Assembly (NCBI RefSeq): GCF_008630535.1
Contig: NZ_VWPH01000007.1
Span: forward strand, 372,001-436,000
Direction: 5' to 3'
DNA: 64,000 nucleotides
Source: Saccharopolyspora hirsuta
GTDB taxonomy: Bacteria > Actinomycetota > Actinomycetes > Mycobacteriales > Pseudonocardiaceae
Position numbers and translations under genes: made by a program. Each line of letters begins with the position of its first letter. Positions within the stretch are counted from its first letter, which is position 1. Below are positions 1-8,663 of the stretch, piece by piece. The notes under the pieces were generated by a model. That model did no database searches. It saw nothing but the letters and a program-made list of their open reading frames with translations, and was not told the DNA's origin.

Positions 1-1
1 G

Positions 2-328
2 ATCCGCCGCTCCGGCCCGCCGTACGAGCTGACCACCCGCGAGATCACCCGCCGAACGCTGGTCACCGCCGGAGCCATCTCCCAGCGCATCGCCCGCGCC
101 GAACAGGCCGGACTGGTCGCCCGGTCACCGTCGTCGGCGTCCCGCCGCGCCGTCGCCGTCCGGTTGACCGACGCCGGGCACCGCCTCATCGAGTCCACCG
201 TGCGGCAGTTGCTCAACCACGAAGCGGAGCTGATCGAAACGCTCACGGATGAAGACCACGCGTACCTCTCCCGCGTCCTCACCAAGCTCGAAACTTCGCT
301 CAGCGCGAGAAACCCGGAGTCCACTTAG
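2..328 (+). CDS. MarR-family transcriptional regulator, 5' end outside window
   Basis: The reading frame enters at the window edge and stops at TAG 326-328, leaving about 108 residues. The segment SGPPYELTTREITRR followed by LVTAGAISQRIARAEQAGLVAR is the winged-helix DNA-binding part of a MarR repressor: the recognition helix (TAGAISQRIARAE), then a wing rich in Arg and Ser. The C-terminal helices (VRQLLNHEAELIETLTDEDHAYLSRVLTKLETSL) would form the dimer interface. The first helices are missing. Its stop codon overlaps that of the convergent membrane protein gene by three bases. The ligand and target genes cannot be seen. Confidence 0.85.
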   Translation: MRRSGPPYELTTREITRRTLVTAGAISQRIARAEQAGLVARSPSSASRRAVAVRLTDAGHRLIESTVRQLLNHEAELIETLTDEDHAYLSRVLTKLETSLSARNPEST

Positions 329-966
329 GCCGCTGCACGCCGGTACACCGGCGCCTCCGGAACCATGAAGCACACGAGGAGCTTCAGGAAGAACAGGACC
401 GGGAACCACGCGAGCGCGGCTGGCAGCGGCAACCACGTCAGGTTCACCAGCACCGCAGCCAAGTACAGGCCAACGGCGGCGAGCCTCTTGACCTCCACCG
501 GCGCCACCTCGACGAGCACCGCACCGGTCAGCAGCAGAGCCGCATTGACCAGCAACCACGGCCACCCGCCCGCTTCGAGCACGAAGACCACTGCGACCAG
601 GTAGAGCAGGTGCGAGGCGATGAAGAGGAGCCTCTTGCCGCGCATCCCAGGCCCAGGGCGGTGGTACCAGCGCTTGGCCGCATTGGTCGCGTTGGTCAGC
701 ACTCCTCCGACCAAGTCGAACACCATCACCGCGAGGACCACGCCCTGCAGCACCGAACCGCCCCAGCCCTCGAACCACGCGATGCACAGCACCAGCAGCG
801 CCATGTTCAGCAGTTGACCGGCGAGCTCCACCGCGTTCTCCGCCCGAGTGCGCCCCGGGCCGAGGAACCGCCGCAACGCGCCTGCCACCCCGCGTGGAGT
901 CGGCGGGATCCTCCACTCCACGACCAATCCATCCGGCATTCTCGATTCATCGGATTCCACCGGCAT
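325..966 (-). CDS. Integral membrane protein of unknown function
   Basis: A 213-residue protein with about 45 cytoplasmic residues and then five to six hydrophobic segments (roughly 48-66, 73-91, 113-131, 136-156, 163-180 and 182-201). I do not recognise the family. The start at ATG 966 is preceded on its strand by AAAGAGGTG at good ribosome-binding distance, so longer upstream frames are unlikely. The loop WYHRPGPGMRGKR (about 100-112) is basic and probably cytoplasmic. It is convergent with the MarR gene and lies downstream of a TetR gene on the same strand, about 70 bases away, so it may be co-transcribed with and controlled by that regulator. No enzyme or transporter signature is visible. 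Confidence 0.75.
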   Translation of the reverse strand: MPVESDESRMPDGLVVEWRIPPTPRGVAGALRRFLGPGRTRAENAVELAGQLLNMALLVLCIAWFEGWGGSVLQGVVLAVMVFDLVGGVLTNATNAAKRWYHRPGPGMRGKRLLFIASHLLYLVAVVFVLEAGGWPWLLVNAALLLTGAVLVEVAPVEVKRLAAVGLYLAAVLVNLTWLPLPAALAWFPVLFFLKLLVCFMVPEAPVYRRAAA

Positions 967-1037
967 CGCACACCTCTTTCGGGCAGCACAAGCACTCCGG
1001 GATTTCACCCCGAAAACGATGAGAGCGGAAATTCCCG

Positions 1038-1655
1038 CTATTCGGGCCCGAGCATTCGCTTCATCACTCCGAGCTGAGCTTCCACCAGCCCCGAAAGCTC
1101 GCCCGCGCCCAGAGCCGACCGATTCTGCAAGGCCCAGGAGTCGAACTCGCGGAGAACCGCGATGGCAATCCGAGCTTGAAGCCCGGACGGGATGTCGCAG
1201 CGCACCGCACCAGCGGACCGACCGACCGCGAGAGTCCGCTGCAGCCAGTCGTCGATCTCTGCCATCATCCCCGAAACACCCGCATGACCAGCAGGTACGT
1301 CCGACAGGTAGCACATCCGGCCGAAGTTGACGAACAGCGGATCCTGCTCGGCCGCGACCACCAGGCGCTGCAGGAACCGCCCGGCCAGACCCCAGAAATC
1401 AGCGCGGAAGTCCTCCGGTTCGGGCACCTCCAGACCACCGGCGATGGTTCCCGCGAGGTGCGCGAACACCGCCTCGAACAGCTGCTGCTTGGACTCGAAG
1501 TAGTAGTAGAACGAGCTCTTGCTCATCCCGCACGCACGGATCACCCGGTTCAGCGAAGCCCGCTCGTAACCGGCGTCGGCGAACTCCGAAACAGCGGTCG
1601 CCGCCAGCTCCCGCCACCTCTCCGCGGGCAAGGTCCGCTTCTCCACGCCACGCAC
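1038..1655 (-). CDS. TetR/AcrR-family transcriptional regulator
   Basis: About 205 residues. The N-terminal helix-turn-helix is clear: ELAATAVSEFADAGYERASLNRVIRACGMSKSSFYYYFESKQQLFEAVF, with the recognition helix near residues 43-52 (GMSKSSFYYYF) and the usual YYYFESK ending. The rest is helical and would bind a ligand and dimerise. I chose GTG 1655; an in-frame GTG at 1646 is possible. No strong ribosome-binding site is seen at either. The gene is followed on its strand by the membrane protein gene at 966, its most likely regulated neighbour. Its promoter side faces one repeat copy and the end of the symporter gene. Confidence 0.88.
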   Translation of the reverse strand: MRGVEKRTLPAERWRELAATAVSEFADAGYERASLNRVIRACGMSKSSFYYYFESKQQLFEAVFAHLAGTIAGGLEVPEPEDFRADFWGLAGRFLQRLVVAAEQDPLFVNFGRMCYLSDVPAGHAGVSGMMAEIDDWLQRTLAVGRSAGAVRCDIPSGLQARIAIAVLREFDSWALQNRSALGAGELSGLVEAQLGVMKRMLGPE

Positions 1656-1772
1656 TATAGCCAGATGTGGACCACCCGGTCCACAGAGTTTCGACCGCGC
1701 GACGGGAGGAGCCCGGAGGCATCGCGCCTCCGGGCTCCGCGAGCAGACCGCGCACCAGGCCCGGCCGGTTGC

Positions 1773-1794
1773 GAGCATGGGAACCTTCCTGTCA
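1773..1794 (+). repeat. GGAACCTTCC interspersed repeat, single copy
   Basis: A full copy with the GAGCAT lead. It lies between the start of the TetR gene and the stop of the actP-like gene, 21 bases beyond that stop. Confidence 0.9.
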
Positions 1795-1815
1795 CCCAGC
1801 GCCCGCAACCGCAGG

Positions 1816-3384
1816 TCAGGTCGACCCGATGCCGGTGAGCGAGCGGACCTCCATCTCCGCGGTGCGCCGCGGGTTGCTCGGCGGGCCGCCGAGGAAGGTG
1901 CCGACGACCCCGCACAGGAACGAGATCGGGATCGACACGACACCCGGGTTGCTCAGCGGGAACCACGCGAAGTCCGCGTTCGGCAGGATCGAGTCCGGTG
2001 CACCCGACACCACCGGCGAGAAGACGACCAGCACCAGGCAGGACGACAGGCCGCCGTAGATGCCCCACAGCGTGCCGCGGGTGTTGAACCGCTTCCAGAA
2101 CAGCGAGAACAGCAGCGTGGACAGGTTCGCCGAGGCGGCGAAGGCGAACGCCAGGCCGACCAGGAACGCGATGTTCTGGCCGTTGACCAGGATTCCGCCG
2201 ACGATCGACGCGGCGCCGATCACCAGCGCGGTCCACCGGGCGACGCGGACCTCGGAGTCCGGGTCCGCGGCCCCGCGCTTCACCACGTTGGCGTACACGT
2301 CGTGGGCGAACGACGCGGAGGCGGTCAGCGTCAGCCCCGCCACCACGGCGAGGATGGTCGCGAACGCCACCGCCGCGACGATCCCGAGCAGCACCGTTCC
2401 CCCGATCCGGAAGGCCAGCAGCGGCGCCGCCGAGTTCTCCCCGCCGGGGGCCGCGAGGATCGCCTCGGTGCCGTTGACCGCCCCCGCGCCGAACCCGATG
2501 ACCAGGGTGCACAGGTAGAAACCGGCCATCGTCACGGTCGCCCACACCACCGAGCGCCGCGCCTGCAGCGCATTCGGGACCGTGTAGAAGCGCATCAGCA
2601 CGTGCGGCAGACCGGCGGTGCCGAGCACCAGCGCCAGCGACAGCGACACGAAGTCCAGTTTGGTCAGTGCGCTCTCGCCGTACTTGGCCCCCGGCGCGAA
2701 GATCTGGTCCCCCAGCGGGTTGCGCTCGGCCGCGCGCTGCATCAGCGAGGTCATGCTGTAGCCGAACTTGCCCAGCAGGAACAGGGTCAGCATCGCCGCG
2801 CAGAGGATCAGCATCCCGGCCTTGATGATCTGCACCCAGGTGGTGCCCTTCATCCCGCCGACCAGCACGTACACCACCATGACCAGGCCGACGGCGGCGA
2901 TCACCAGCGCCTGCCCGCTGGAGCTGTGCACGTCCAGCAGCAGCGCGACGAGGCTCCCCGCGCCAGCCATCTGGGCGATCATGTAGACGAACGAGATCAC
3001 CAGCGTGGACACCGCCGCGGCGGCGCGCACCGGGCGCTGCTGCATCCGGAAGCTGAGCACGTCGCCCATGGTGAAGCGACCGGTGTTGCGCAGGAGCTCG
3101 GCGACCAGCAGCAGGTTCACCAACCAGCCCACCAGGAAGCCGATGGAGTACAGGAAGCCGTCGTAGCCGTAGACCGCGATGGCCCCGGCGATGCCCAGGA
3201 AGGACGCCGCCGACAGGTAGTCGCCGGACAGCGCGATGCCGTTCTGCGCGCCGGTGAACCTGCCGCCCGCGGCGAAGTAGTCGGAGGCGGTGCCGGTGCT
3301 GCTCACGCGGTACACCACGTACAGCGTGATCAGCACGAACACGCCGAAGATGCTCATGTTGAGCACCGGGTTGGCGCCGATCAT
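1816..3384 (-). CDS. actP: Sodium:solute symporter, ActP-like monocarboxylate/acetate permease
   Basis: A 522-residue protein of the SSS family with about 13 membrane helices. The stretch SDYFAAGGRFTGAQNGIALSGDYLSAASFLGIAG is the N-terminal SSS signature as found in acetate permease ActP and related pyruvate/propionate carriers (MctC type). Further markers are VYVLVGGMKGTTWVQIIKAGML and the helix-rich C-terminus. The expected role is sodium- or proton-coupled uptake of acetate or a similar short acid. The start ATG overlaps the stop of the DUF485 gene (ATGA, 4 bases), so the two are translationally coupled, the usual yjcH-actP arrangement. Substrate choice within the family is inferred. Confidence 0.9.
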   Translation of the reverse strand: MIGANPVLNMSIFGVFVLITLYVVYRVSSTGTASDYFAAGGRFTGAQNGIALSGDYLSAASFLGIAGAIAVYGYDGFLYSIGFLVGWLVNLLLVAELLRNTGRFTMGDVLSFRMQQRPVRAAAAVSTLVISFVYMIAQMAGAGSLVALLLDVHSSSGQALVIAAVGLVMVVYVLVGGMKGTTWVQIIKAGMLILCAAMLTLFLLGKFGYSMTSLMQRAAERNPLGDQIFAPGAKYGESALTKLDFVSLSLALVLGTAGLPHVLMRFYTVPNALQARRSVVWATVTMAGFYLCTLVIGFGAGAVNGTEAILAAPGGENSAAPLLAFRIGGTVLLGIVAAVAFATILAVVAGLTLTASASFAHDVYANVVKRGAADPDSEVRVARWTALVIGAASIVGGILVNGQNIAFLVGLAFAFAASANLSTLLFSLFWKRFNTRGTLWGIYGGLSSCLVLVVFSPVVSGAPDSILPNADFAWFPLSNPGVVSIPISFLCGVVGTFLGGPPSNPRRTAEMEVRSLTGIGST

Positions 3385-3794
3385 CGCGGTTCCTCCCCGG
3401 TGACGTCCTGGTGCAGCGCGCGCACCCGCGGGTCGACGTGGCGCGCGGCGTAGCGCAGGTACAGGGCGATGATCAGGATCGTGGTGGCGAACTGGCCGAC
3501 GCCCATCACCAACCCGACGTTGATCTCACCGACCAGGCGGATGCTCATGAACTCCGGCGCGTAGGCGGCCAGCACCACGTAGCCGAGGTACCAGATCAGG
3601 AACGCCGCGCTCATCGGGAAGATGAAGCGGCGCAGCCGCGATCGCACCTCGTGGAACTCGGGGCGTTGTGCGATCTCGAGGTAGTCGGGAGGACCGGTGG
3701 GCCGGGTCGACCGGGCGGCGGACTTGTCGATCTGACCGAAGGTGGCCGCCGGTGCGGCGGGCGGCACCTGCGGCAGGTGGGGTGCGTTGGGCAT
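3381..3794 (-). CDS. DUF485 membrane protein, partner of the ActP-like symporter
   Basis: A 137-residue protein with a Pro/Ala-rich N-terminus of about 55 residues, then the DUF485 core: YLEIAQRPEFHEVRSRLRRFIFPMSAAFLIWYL and INVGLVMGVGQFATTILIIALYLRYA, two membrane helices. ATG 3794 is chosen because GGAAGGA lies just before it; an in-frame TTG at 3806 would sit on that same site. DUF485 proteins (YjcH in E. coli) are nearly always encoded directly before actP and are thought to assist the carrier. Here the stop overlaps the actP start. Four conservon genes diverge upstream across a long leader. Confidence 0.9.
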   Translation of the reverse strand: MPNAPHLPQVPPAAPAATFGQIDKSAARSTRPTGPPDYLEIAQRPEFHEVRSRLRRFIFPMSAAFLIWYLGYVVLAAYAPEFMSIRLVGEINVGLVMGVGQFATTILIIALYLRYAARHVDPRVRALHQDVTGEEPR

Positions 3795-4596
3795 TCGTCC
3801 TTCCAAGCAGATCTGCGCGCGGGAACGGGTTTTCCACCGACGTTTCGAAGTCCCCCCACGTTCGTCGACCGCGCCCGCGAGTTCGCGGAGTCCGCGAAAC
3901 CGGGGCTCGGCGACCGCACTGCCCGCGATGCCAACCGGGGCGGAAGTCTAGCCAGCGAATCGGCGACCGCAGACCCTCACAACGACACAGCACACACATT
4001 GATGAATTCTTCGATCACGGTATGTGGTCAAAATTTCGCCCAACCTGAAGATCGACAGCCTCGGATCCCGTTGATCAACGCGCAAAACCCGTGCTACGAG
4101 CTGCATTACAGCAGGACAGCAGCAACTCTCCGAGCACACGGCCGAAATCCGGCACACCCGGGAGCCGCAGAGAACCACCCAGCCCACGATGTCTACCTAT
4201 CGGGTGACTAAAGCACTTGGGCGCACCACAGAAGTGGACACGATCAGTGTTCACAATCCGCGCCAGCACCGGACAAACGATCTTGATTCGGCCGTATTCG
4301 CTGGTCAGGCAACCAAATTCGCGCACAACGGAAGATCGTCCGAATGCGGTAGTGTTCTGCCACCGACGATCGGCGCCAACACACCCGATACCAGCCGCGA
4401 TACCCCGAAACCATCGCAGGCTGCCCGGACGCCGACGTCGAAGACCGCACCGGCCACCCGCGAAAACCCCGAACGCAGGCAGCGCCGCCAGCCATCGAGA
4501 ACCCGCCGCACACCCCCACCGACGGCGCAGCCTGCCCACCACACGAACGCGCCGTCGCCTGACGAAGCACCCGACGGCGCGGGAAAGGACTGCGTC
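3795..4596. other. 800-base divergent intergenic region with probable promoters
   Basis: This gap separates the DUF485-actP operon from the conservon. Its middle part (about 3950-4350) is clearly richer in A and T than any gene here, as expected of promoter DNA. An open frame runs through 4189-4596 into the sensor gene, but its translation is basic, low-complexity and unlike the family, so I treat it as leader. A weak sigma-70-like pair, TTGATG (3999) and TATGTG (4021) with 16 bases between, points toward the conservon. No repeat copy is present in this large gap, which is unusual for the window. Confidence 0.4.
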
Positions 4597-7530
4597 GTGA
4601 GCAGCGGACTCGAGGACACGCCCACGCACGTGTCACGGGCGTCCACGTGGCCGCGCGCCACCACGAAGGTCGCCGCACGGATCACCGAGTGGCGCGATTG
4701 GAAGCTCCCGATCAAGATCGGCGCCGTCGTGCTCGTCCCGGTGATCTTCGCGCTCGTGCTGGGGGTGCTGCAGATCCGCGGCCAGATCGCCCAGGCCGAC
4801 GAGTACGCCGCGATGGACCGCATCGTCACCGCGGGCACCGCGGTGCGCACCGCGGTCCAGGACCTGCAGTGGGAACGCACCGCAGCCACCGACTTCCTGG
4901 TGCGCGGACGCACTTCCGAGCAGCAGGTCCGGGACCGGATGGCCACCACCGACCGCGCGCTCGAAACCGCCCGCAACGCCCTGAGCGCCGCCCCCGACAG
5001 CGACGCGGTGCGCTTGGCCCGGCAGGAGACGAACCGGCAGGTCGCCGAGCTCGCCCCGACGCGGAACCGGGTGCTCAGGAGCCAGATCGACCCCGACGAG
5101 GCGATCCAGGCCTACACCGAGGTCAGCGGTGACCTGCTCTCCCTGGACCGCACCCTGCTCAGCCAGATCTCGTCCGCGGAACTGGTGTCGCCCGCGACCA
5201 GCGCGCACGAACTCGCCAAGATCCGGGAGGAGGTCCAGCTCCAGCAGGCGCTGGTGCTCACCGGCCTGACCCGCGGCAAGTTCAGCGACGACAACCTCAC
5301 CCAGCTGGACTCCAGCGAGTCCCGGCGCAGCGCGGCCGTCAAGGAGTTCCGCGCAGCAGCCTCCCTGCCGAACCGCATCTCCTACGACCAGCTCTACGCC
5401 GACCCCCGCTTCCCGGCGCGGGAGACCTCGGTGCAGCTGGCGATGGCCGAGCGCAACAACGCGCGGGCCCAGCTCTCCTCGGCCCTGGTCTCGCCCGCGA
5501 CCTGGCACGAGCAGTCGCACAACGCGTTGAACGCGCTCGGCGGCCTGGGCGCCCAGCTCGACCGGCAACTGCACGAGACCGCGTTCGACCTGCAGGACAC
5601 CGCCAGCAACCTCGCCGGCTTCGAGTCCGTGATCCTGCTGACCGCGTTGCTGATCGCCGGCGCGATCGTGGTGGTCGTCGCCCGCCACCTGCTCGGTTCC
5701 CTGGACCTGCTGCGGCGCAGCGCGCTGGACACCGCCAACCACCAGCTGCCGAACGCGGTCGCCGACATCCGCGCCGGGCACGCCCCGCAAACCCCGGTCG
5801 AGCAGGTCCCGGTGAACACCGCCGACGAGATCGGCGACGTGGCGCGCGCCTTCGACGACGTGCACACCCAAGCGGTCAACCTCGCCACCGAGCAGGCCGA
5901 ACTGCGCCGCAGCTACAGCGACTCCTTCGTCAACGTCTCGCGCCGCAGCCAAAGCCTGCTGGAACGGCAGCTCCGCCTGTTCGAGCAGCTCGAGCGGGAC
6001 GAGGAGGACCCCGACCAGCTGGCCACCCTGTTCCAGCTGGACCACCTGGCCACCCGGATGCGCCGCAACAACGAGAACCTGATGGTGCTCTCCGGAACCG
6101 ACCTGGCCCGCCGCTTCACCCAACCGACCAGCCCGGCCGACCTGGTCCGCGCCGCGGTCTCCGAGATCGAGCACTACCCGCGGGTGATCGTCCAGCCGCT
6201 GCCCGACGTCAAGGTCGTCGGCTACGCGGCCAGCGACCTGGTGCGGCTGCTCGCCGAACTCCTGGACAACGCGGCGAACTTCTCCGCACCCCAAACCCAG
6301 GTGACCGTCTCCGGCCACCGGCGCGGCGACGGCGCCCTGGTCATCGACATCGTCGACCGGGGCATCGGCATGAGCGAAGCCGACCGCGCGGCCACCAACG
6401 AACGACTGGCCACCGACGGTGAGCTCACGCTGTCCACCTCCCGGCGCATGGGCCTGTTCGTGGTCGGCCGCCTCGCGGCCCGCCACGGCATCCACGTCCA
6501 ACTCCACCCGGGCGCTGAAGGAACGGGCGTGCGCGCAGCGGTGACCATCGGGCCGGAGCTGCTCGCGGACGCGGCGAGCCTGCCGAAGCCGAGGACCAAC
6601 GGAGCCGCGACCCACCACGAGCGCACGAGCGACACCCTGGTCGAGGAATTCGACTGGGAAGCGGCGGAACAGGACGCGGCGAGCCCCATCCGCAACGGCT
6701 ACCACCTGCTCCGCCCACCGCGCGACCCCGCCGAACCGGTCCCGGAACAGCGCGACCTGTCCAACACCCAGGAGACCCCCCAGCCGGACGCCCCCACCAA
6801 CGGTGCCGGGGCCCCGACCCCGATCTTCGACAACCTCGCCTCGGCCTGGTTCCAGGCAACCCCCACCACCGACCACACCACCCCCCACTGGCCCCCGCCC
6901 GGTGAGGAGAGCATGGGAACCTTCCTGTCACCCGCCCCGACAGGAAAGTTCCCTTCCTCGCACTCGACGCACAACGGCAGCAGGAACGGGCGGGTCTGGT
7001 CCTTCGCCAGCGACGAAGCCCGGCAGCGCGCGCAGGAAGTCGCGTCCGCGGAACCGACCAGCCACACCTCGGCCGGGCTTCCGCTGCGGATTCCGCAGGC
7101 GAATCTGATCGCGGGCAGTGCGGAGACCTCCGGTGGAGAACGGCCGCGGCCGACTCGCGACCCGGACGTCGCACGCGGTCGGCTGGCCAGCTTCCAGGCC
7201 GGACTCCGCCGCGGTCGGCACCGCCAGCAAGCGGAGCCGCAGAACTCCGCAGCGCACGCCCCCGCTCAGGACGAGCAGGCATCCGCGTCGGAAAACGATG
7301 CGGAAACCCCCGCGCCCACGAGCGGTCAGGAGGCCCTCGACCACACCCCCGCCGGTCTCCCCCGGCGGGTCCCCAGAACCCAACTACTACCGGGAACAGT
7401 CACCGAGGCGGCCCAGCCTCGCCGCGACGCCGACTTGATGCGCGGCCGGCTGGCCAGCTTCCAACGCGGGCTCCGCGAGGGGAAGCACAGCCTCCGCGAC
7501 CCGCAGCGTTCGGCCGACGAACGACTGTGA
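4597..7530 (+). CDS. cvnA: Conservon sensor kinase-like protein CvnA (NIT, HAMP, HATPase)
   Basis: About 977 residues from GTG 4597, which has AAAGGA seven bases upstream. Order: short basic N-terminus, membrane helix about 41-60 (IGAVVLVPVIFALVLGVLQI), extracytoplasmic nitrate/nitrite-sensor-like helical domain (about 65-340), second helix about 345-366 (VILLTALLIAGAIVVVVA), HAMP-like linker, and an ATP-binding domain with N-box ELLDNAANFS (about 552-561) and DRGIGM. No clear phospho-acceptor His box is seen, as usual for conservon kinases. The long disordered C-terminus carries two copies of a module ending RGRLASFQxGLRxGxH (about residues 860 and 950). An inverted pair of the interspersed repeat lies in frame at 6909-6959. 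It is the first gene of a four-gene cvn operon. Confidence 0.92.
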   Translation: MSSGLEDTPTHVSRASTWPRATTKVAARITEWRDWKLPIKIGAVVLVPVIFALVLGVLQIRGQIAQADEYAAMDRIVTAGTAVRTAVQDLQWERTAATDFLVRGRTSEQQVRDRMATTDRALETARNALSAAPDSDAVRLARQETNRQVAELAPTRNRVLRSQIDPDEAIQAYTEVSGDLLSLDRTLLSQISSAELVSPATSAHELAKIREEVQLQQALVLTGLTRGKFSDDNLTQLDSSESRRSAAVKEFRAAASLPNRISYDQLYADPRFPARETSVQLAMAERNNARAQLSSALVSPATWHEQSHNALNALGGLGAQLDRQLHETAFDLQDTASNLAGFESVILLTALLIAGAIVVVVARHLLGSLDLLRRSALDTANHQLPNAVADIRAGHAPQTPVEQVPVNTADEIGDVARAFDDVHTQAVNLATEQAELRRSYSDSFVNVSRRSQSLLERQLRLFEQLERDEEDPDQLATLFQLDHLATRMRRNNENLMVLSGTDLARRFTQPTSPADLVRAAVSEIEHYPRVIVQPLPDVKVVGYAASDLVRLLAELLDNAANFSAPQTQVTVSGHRRGDGALVIDIVDRGIGMSEADRAATNERLATDGELTLSTSRRMGLFVVGRLAARHGIHVQLHPGAEGTGVRAAVTIGPELLADAASLPKPRTNGAATHHERTSDTLVEEFDWEAAEQDAASPIRNGYHLLRPPRDPAEPVPEQRDLSNTQETPQPDAPTNGAGAPTPIFDNLASAWFQATPTTDHTTPHWPPPGEESMGTFLSPAPTGKFPSSHSTHNGSRNGRVWSFASDEARQRAQEVASAEPTSHTSAGLPLRIPQANLIAGSAETSGGERPRPTRDPDVARGRLASFQAGLRRGRHRQQAEPQNSAAHAPAQDEQASASENDAETPAPTSGQEALDHTPAGLPRRVPRTQLLPGTVTEAAQPRRDADLMRGRLASFQRGLREGKHSLRDPQRSADERL
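6909..6959. repeat. Inverted pair of the interspersed repeat inside cvnA
   Basis: Forward copy 6909-6930 (GAGCAT lead) and reverse copy 6938-6959 (GAGGAA lead, with GGAAAGTTCC in the core). The pair is in frame and encodes ESMGTFLSP, then APTG, then KFPSS in the disordered C-terminal tail of the sensor protein. It is the only place in the window where the repeat lies inside a clearly real gene. Confidence 0.92.
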
Positions 7531-7564
7531 CAACCCGCGTCAGTGAGGAGGACAGGAAACGCCA

Positions 7565-8005
7565 ATGAATGCGAACAACTCCCAACCGAGCCAGTTCGGC
7601 TGGCTGGTCACCGACTTCACCGAGCGAGTCCCCGGCGTGGCGCACGCCGTGGTCGTCTCGGCGGACGGCCTGCTGCTGACCGCGTCGGCGAAACTTCCCA
7701 CCGACCGCGCTGACCAGCTCGCCGCGGTCGCATCCGGGCTGCTCAGCCTCACCCAAGGAGCAGCCCGGTGCTTCGAGGCCGGGACGGTGAGCGAGACCGT
7801 GGTCGAGATGGAGCGCGGCCTCATGCTGCAGATGGCGATCAGCGACGGCTCATGTCTCACCGTGCTCGCCGCACCGCACTGCGACATGGGCCTCATCGCC
7901 TACGAGATGGCATTGCTGGTCGAACGAGTCGGACAGATCCTGACCCCCGAGCTGCGCTCCCAGCTTCAAGGAACGAGTCGGGTGATGACCGGCCAGTCGG
8001 TGTGA
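7565..8005 (+). CDS. cvnB: Roadblock/LC7-domain protein CvnB
   Basis: 146 residues, all one roadblock/LC7 domain: FGWLVTDFTERVPGVAHAVVVSADGLLLTASAKLPTDRADQLAAVASGLLSLTQGAA followed by the beta strand VVEMERGLMLQMAISDGSCLTVLAA. Proteins of this type act as GTPase-activating or scaffold partners for small GTPases. In conservons CvnB binds the sensor (CvnA) and the GTPase (CvnD) near the membrane. ATG 7565 follows GAGGAGGACAGGAAACGCCA, a strong ribosome-binding site. It starts 34 bases after cvnA and ends seven bases before cvnC, consistent with one transcript. Confidence 0.95.
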   Translation: MNANNSQPSQFGWLVTDFTERVPGVAHAVVVSADGLLLTASAKLPTDRADQLAAVASGLLSLTQGAARCFEAGTVSETVVEMERGLMLQMAISDGSCLTVLAAPHCDMGLIAYEMALLVERVGQILTPELRSQLQGTSRVMTGQSV

Positions 8006-8012
8006 GGACGGC

Positions 8013-8594
8013 ATGAGCACAGGTCCGGAATCATCCGGGCGACACCATTGGGGCGACCACGAGTCACCCGAGGCGGACGCCTTGGCCGAGGTCTTCAACC
8101 GGTTCACCCTCGACAGCGGGCGACGCGGCCGCCGGCGCAAGCGCGCGCGTGAGCAAGCGGAGCAGCAAGACCCGGCACAGCTCCCCGTGCCGGAACCGCC
8201 CTGGCCGCAGGAAGCCGACGAAGCACCGGAAACAGCAGAACCAGCCCAGGAAGAAGGCACCGCGACCTACATCCGGCCGTACGCCTGGACTGGCGGGCGA
8301 ACTCGCTCGAACCACCGGTTGGAGCTGGAAACGCTCGTCTCGACCAGCGAGTTCTGCCACCCGAGCCGGTTGCAGCGGATCGAGCACCACTCGATCGCTG
8401 AGATCTGCCGGCACCCCCGATCGGTGGCCGAGGTCGGAGCGCTGCTCGGGGTCCCCCTGGGCGTGGCGAAAGTCCTGCTCGGCGACATGGCCGACTTGGG
8501 GCTGGTCACGGTGCACCACACGGTCAGCGAATCCGGCACCACATCGCACTTCATGTTGATGGAGAGGGTTCTGAGCGGTCTCCGTCGGCTCTGA
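8013..8594 (+). CDS. cvnC: DUF742-family conservon protein CvnC
   Basis: 193 residues. The first 85 are acidic and Pro-rich, with a basic patch (GRRGRRRKRAREQAEQQ). The DUF742 domain begins at RPYAWTGGRTRSNHRLELETLVST (about 90-113) and continues through a winged-helix-like region (SIAEICRHPRSVAEVGALLGVPLGVAKVLLGDMADLGLV). DUF742 proteins are found almost only in actinobacterial conservons between the roadblock protein and the GTPase. Their biochemical role is unknown, but the fold suggests DNA or protein binding. ATG 8013 follows GAGGACGGC, and the gene lies eight bases after cvnB. Confidence 0.93.
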   Translation: MSTGPESSGRHHWGDHESPEADALAEVFNRFTLDSGRRGRRRKRAREQAEQQDPAQLPVPEPPWPQEADEAPETAEPAQEEGTATYIRPYAWTGGRTRSNHRLELETLVSTSEFCHPSRLQRIEHHSIAEICRHPRSVAEVGALLGVPLGVAKVLLGDMADLGLVTVHHTVSESGTTSHFMLMERVLSGLRRL

Positions 8595-8663
8595 CCTCTC
8601 CAGCGCGGGCCTCGCGGCGCAGCGCAGGACACCAGCTCGACTCGACAACTGAGGTTGGCAGAA

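Noticed and set aside
4633..6888. A 751-residue minus-strand frame opposite the sensor kinase
   Set aside because: Shadow of the GC-biased codons of cvnA; composition Gly/Val/Arg/Asp without domains.
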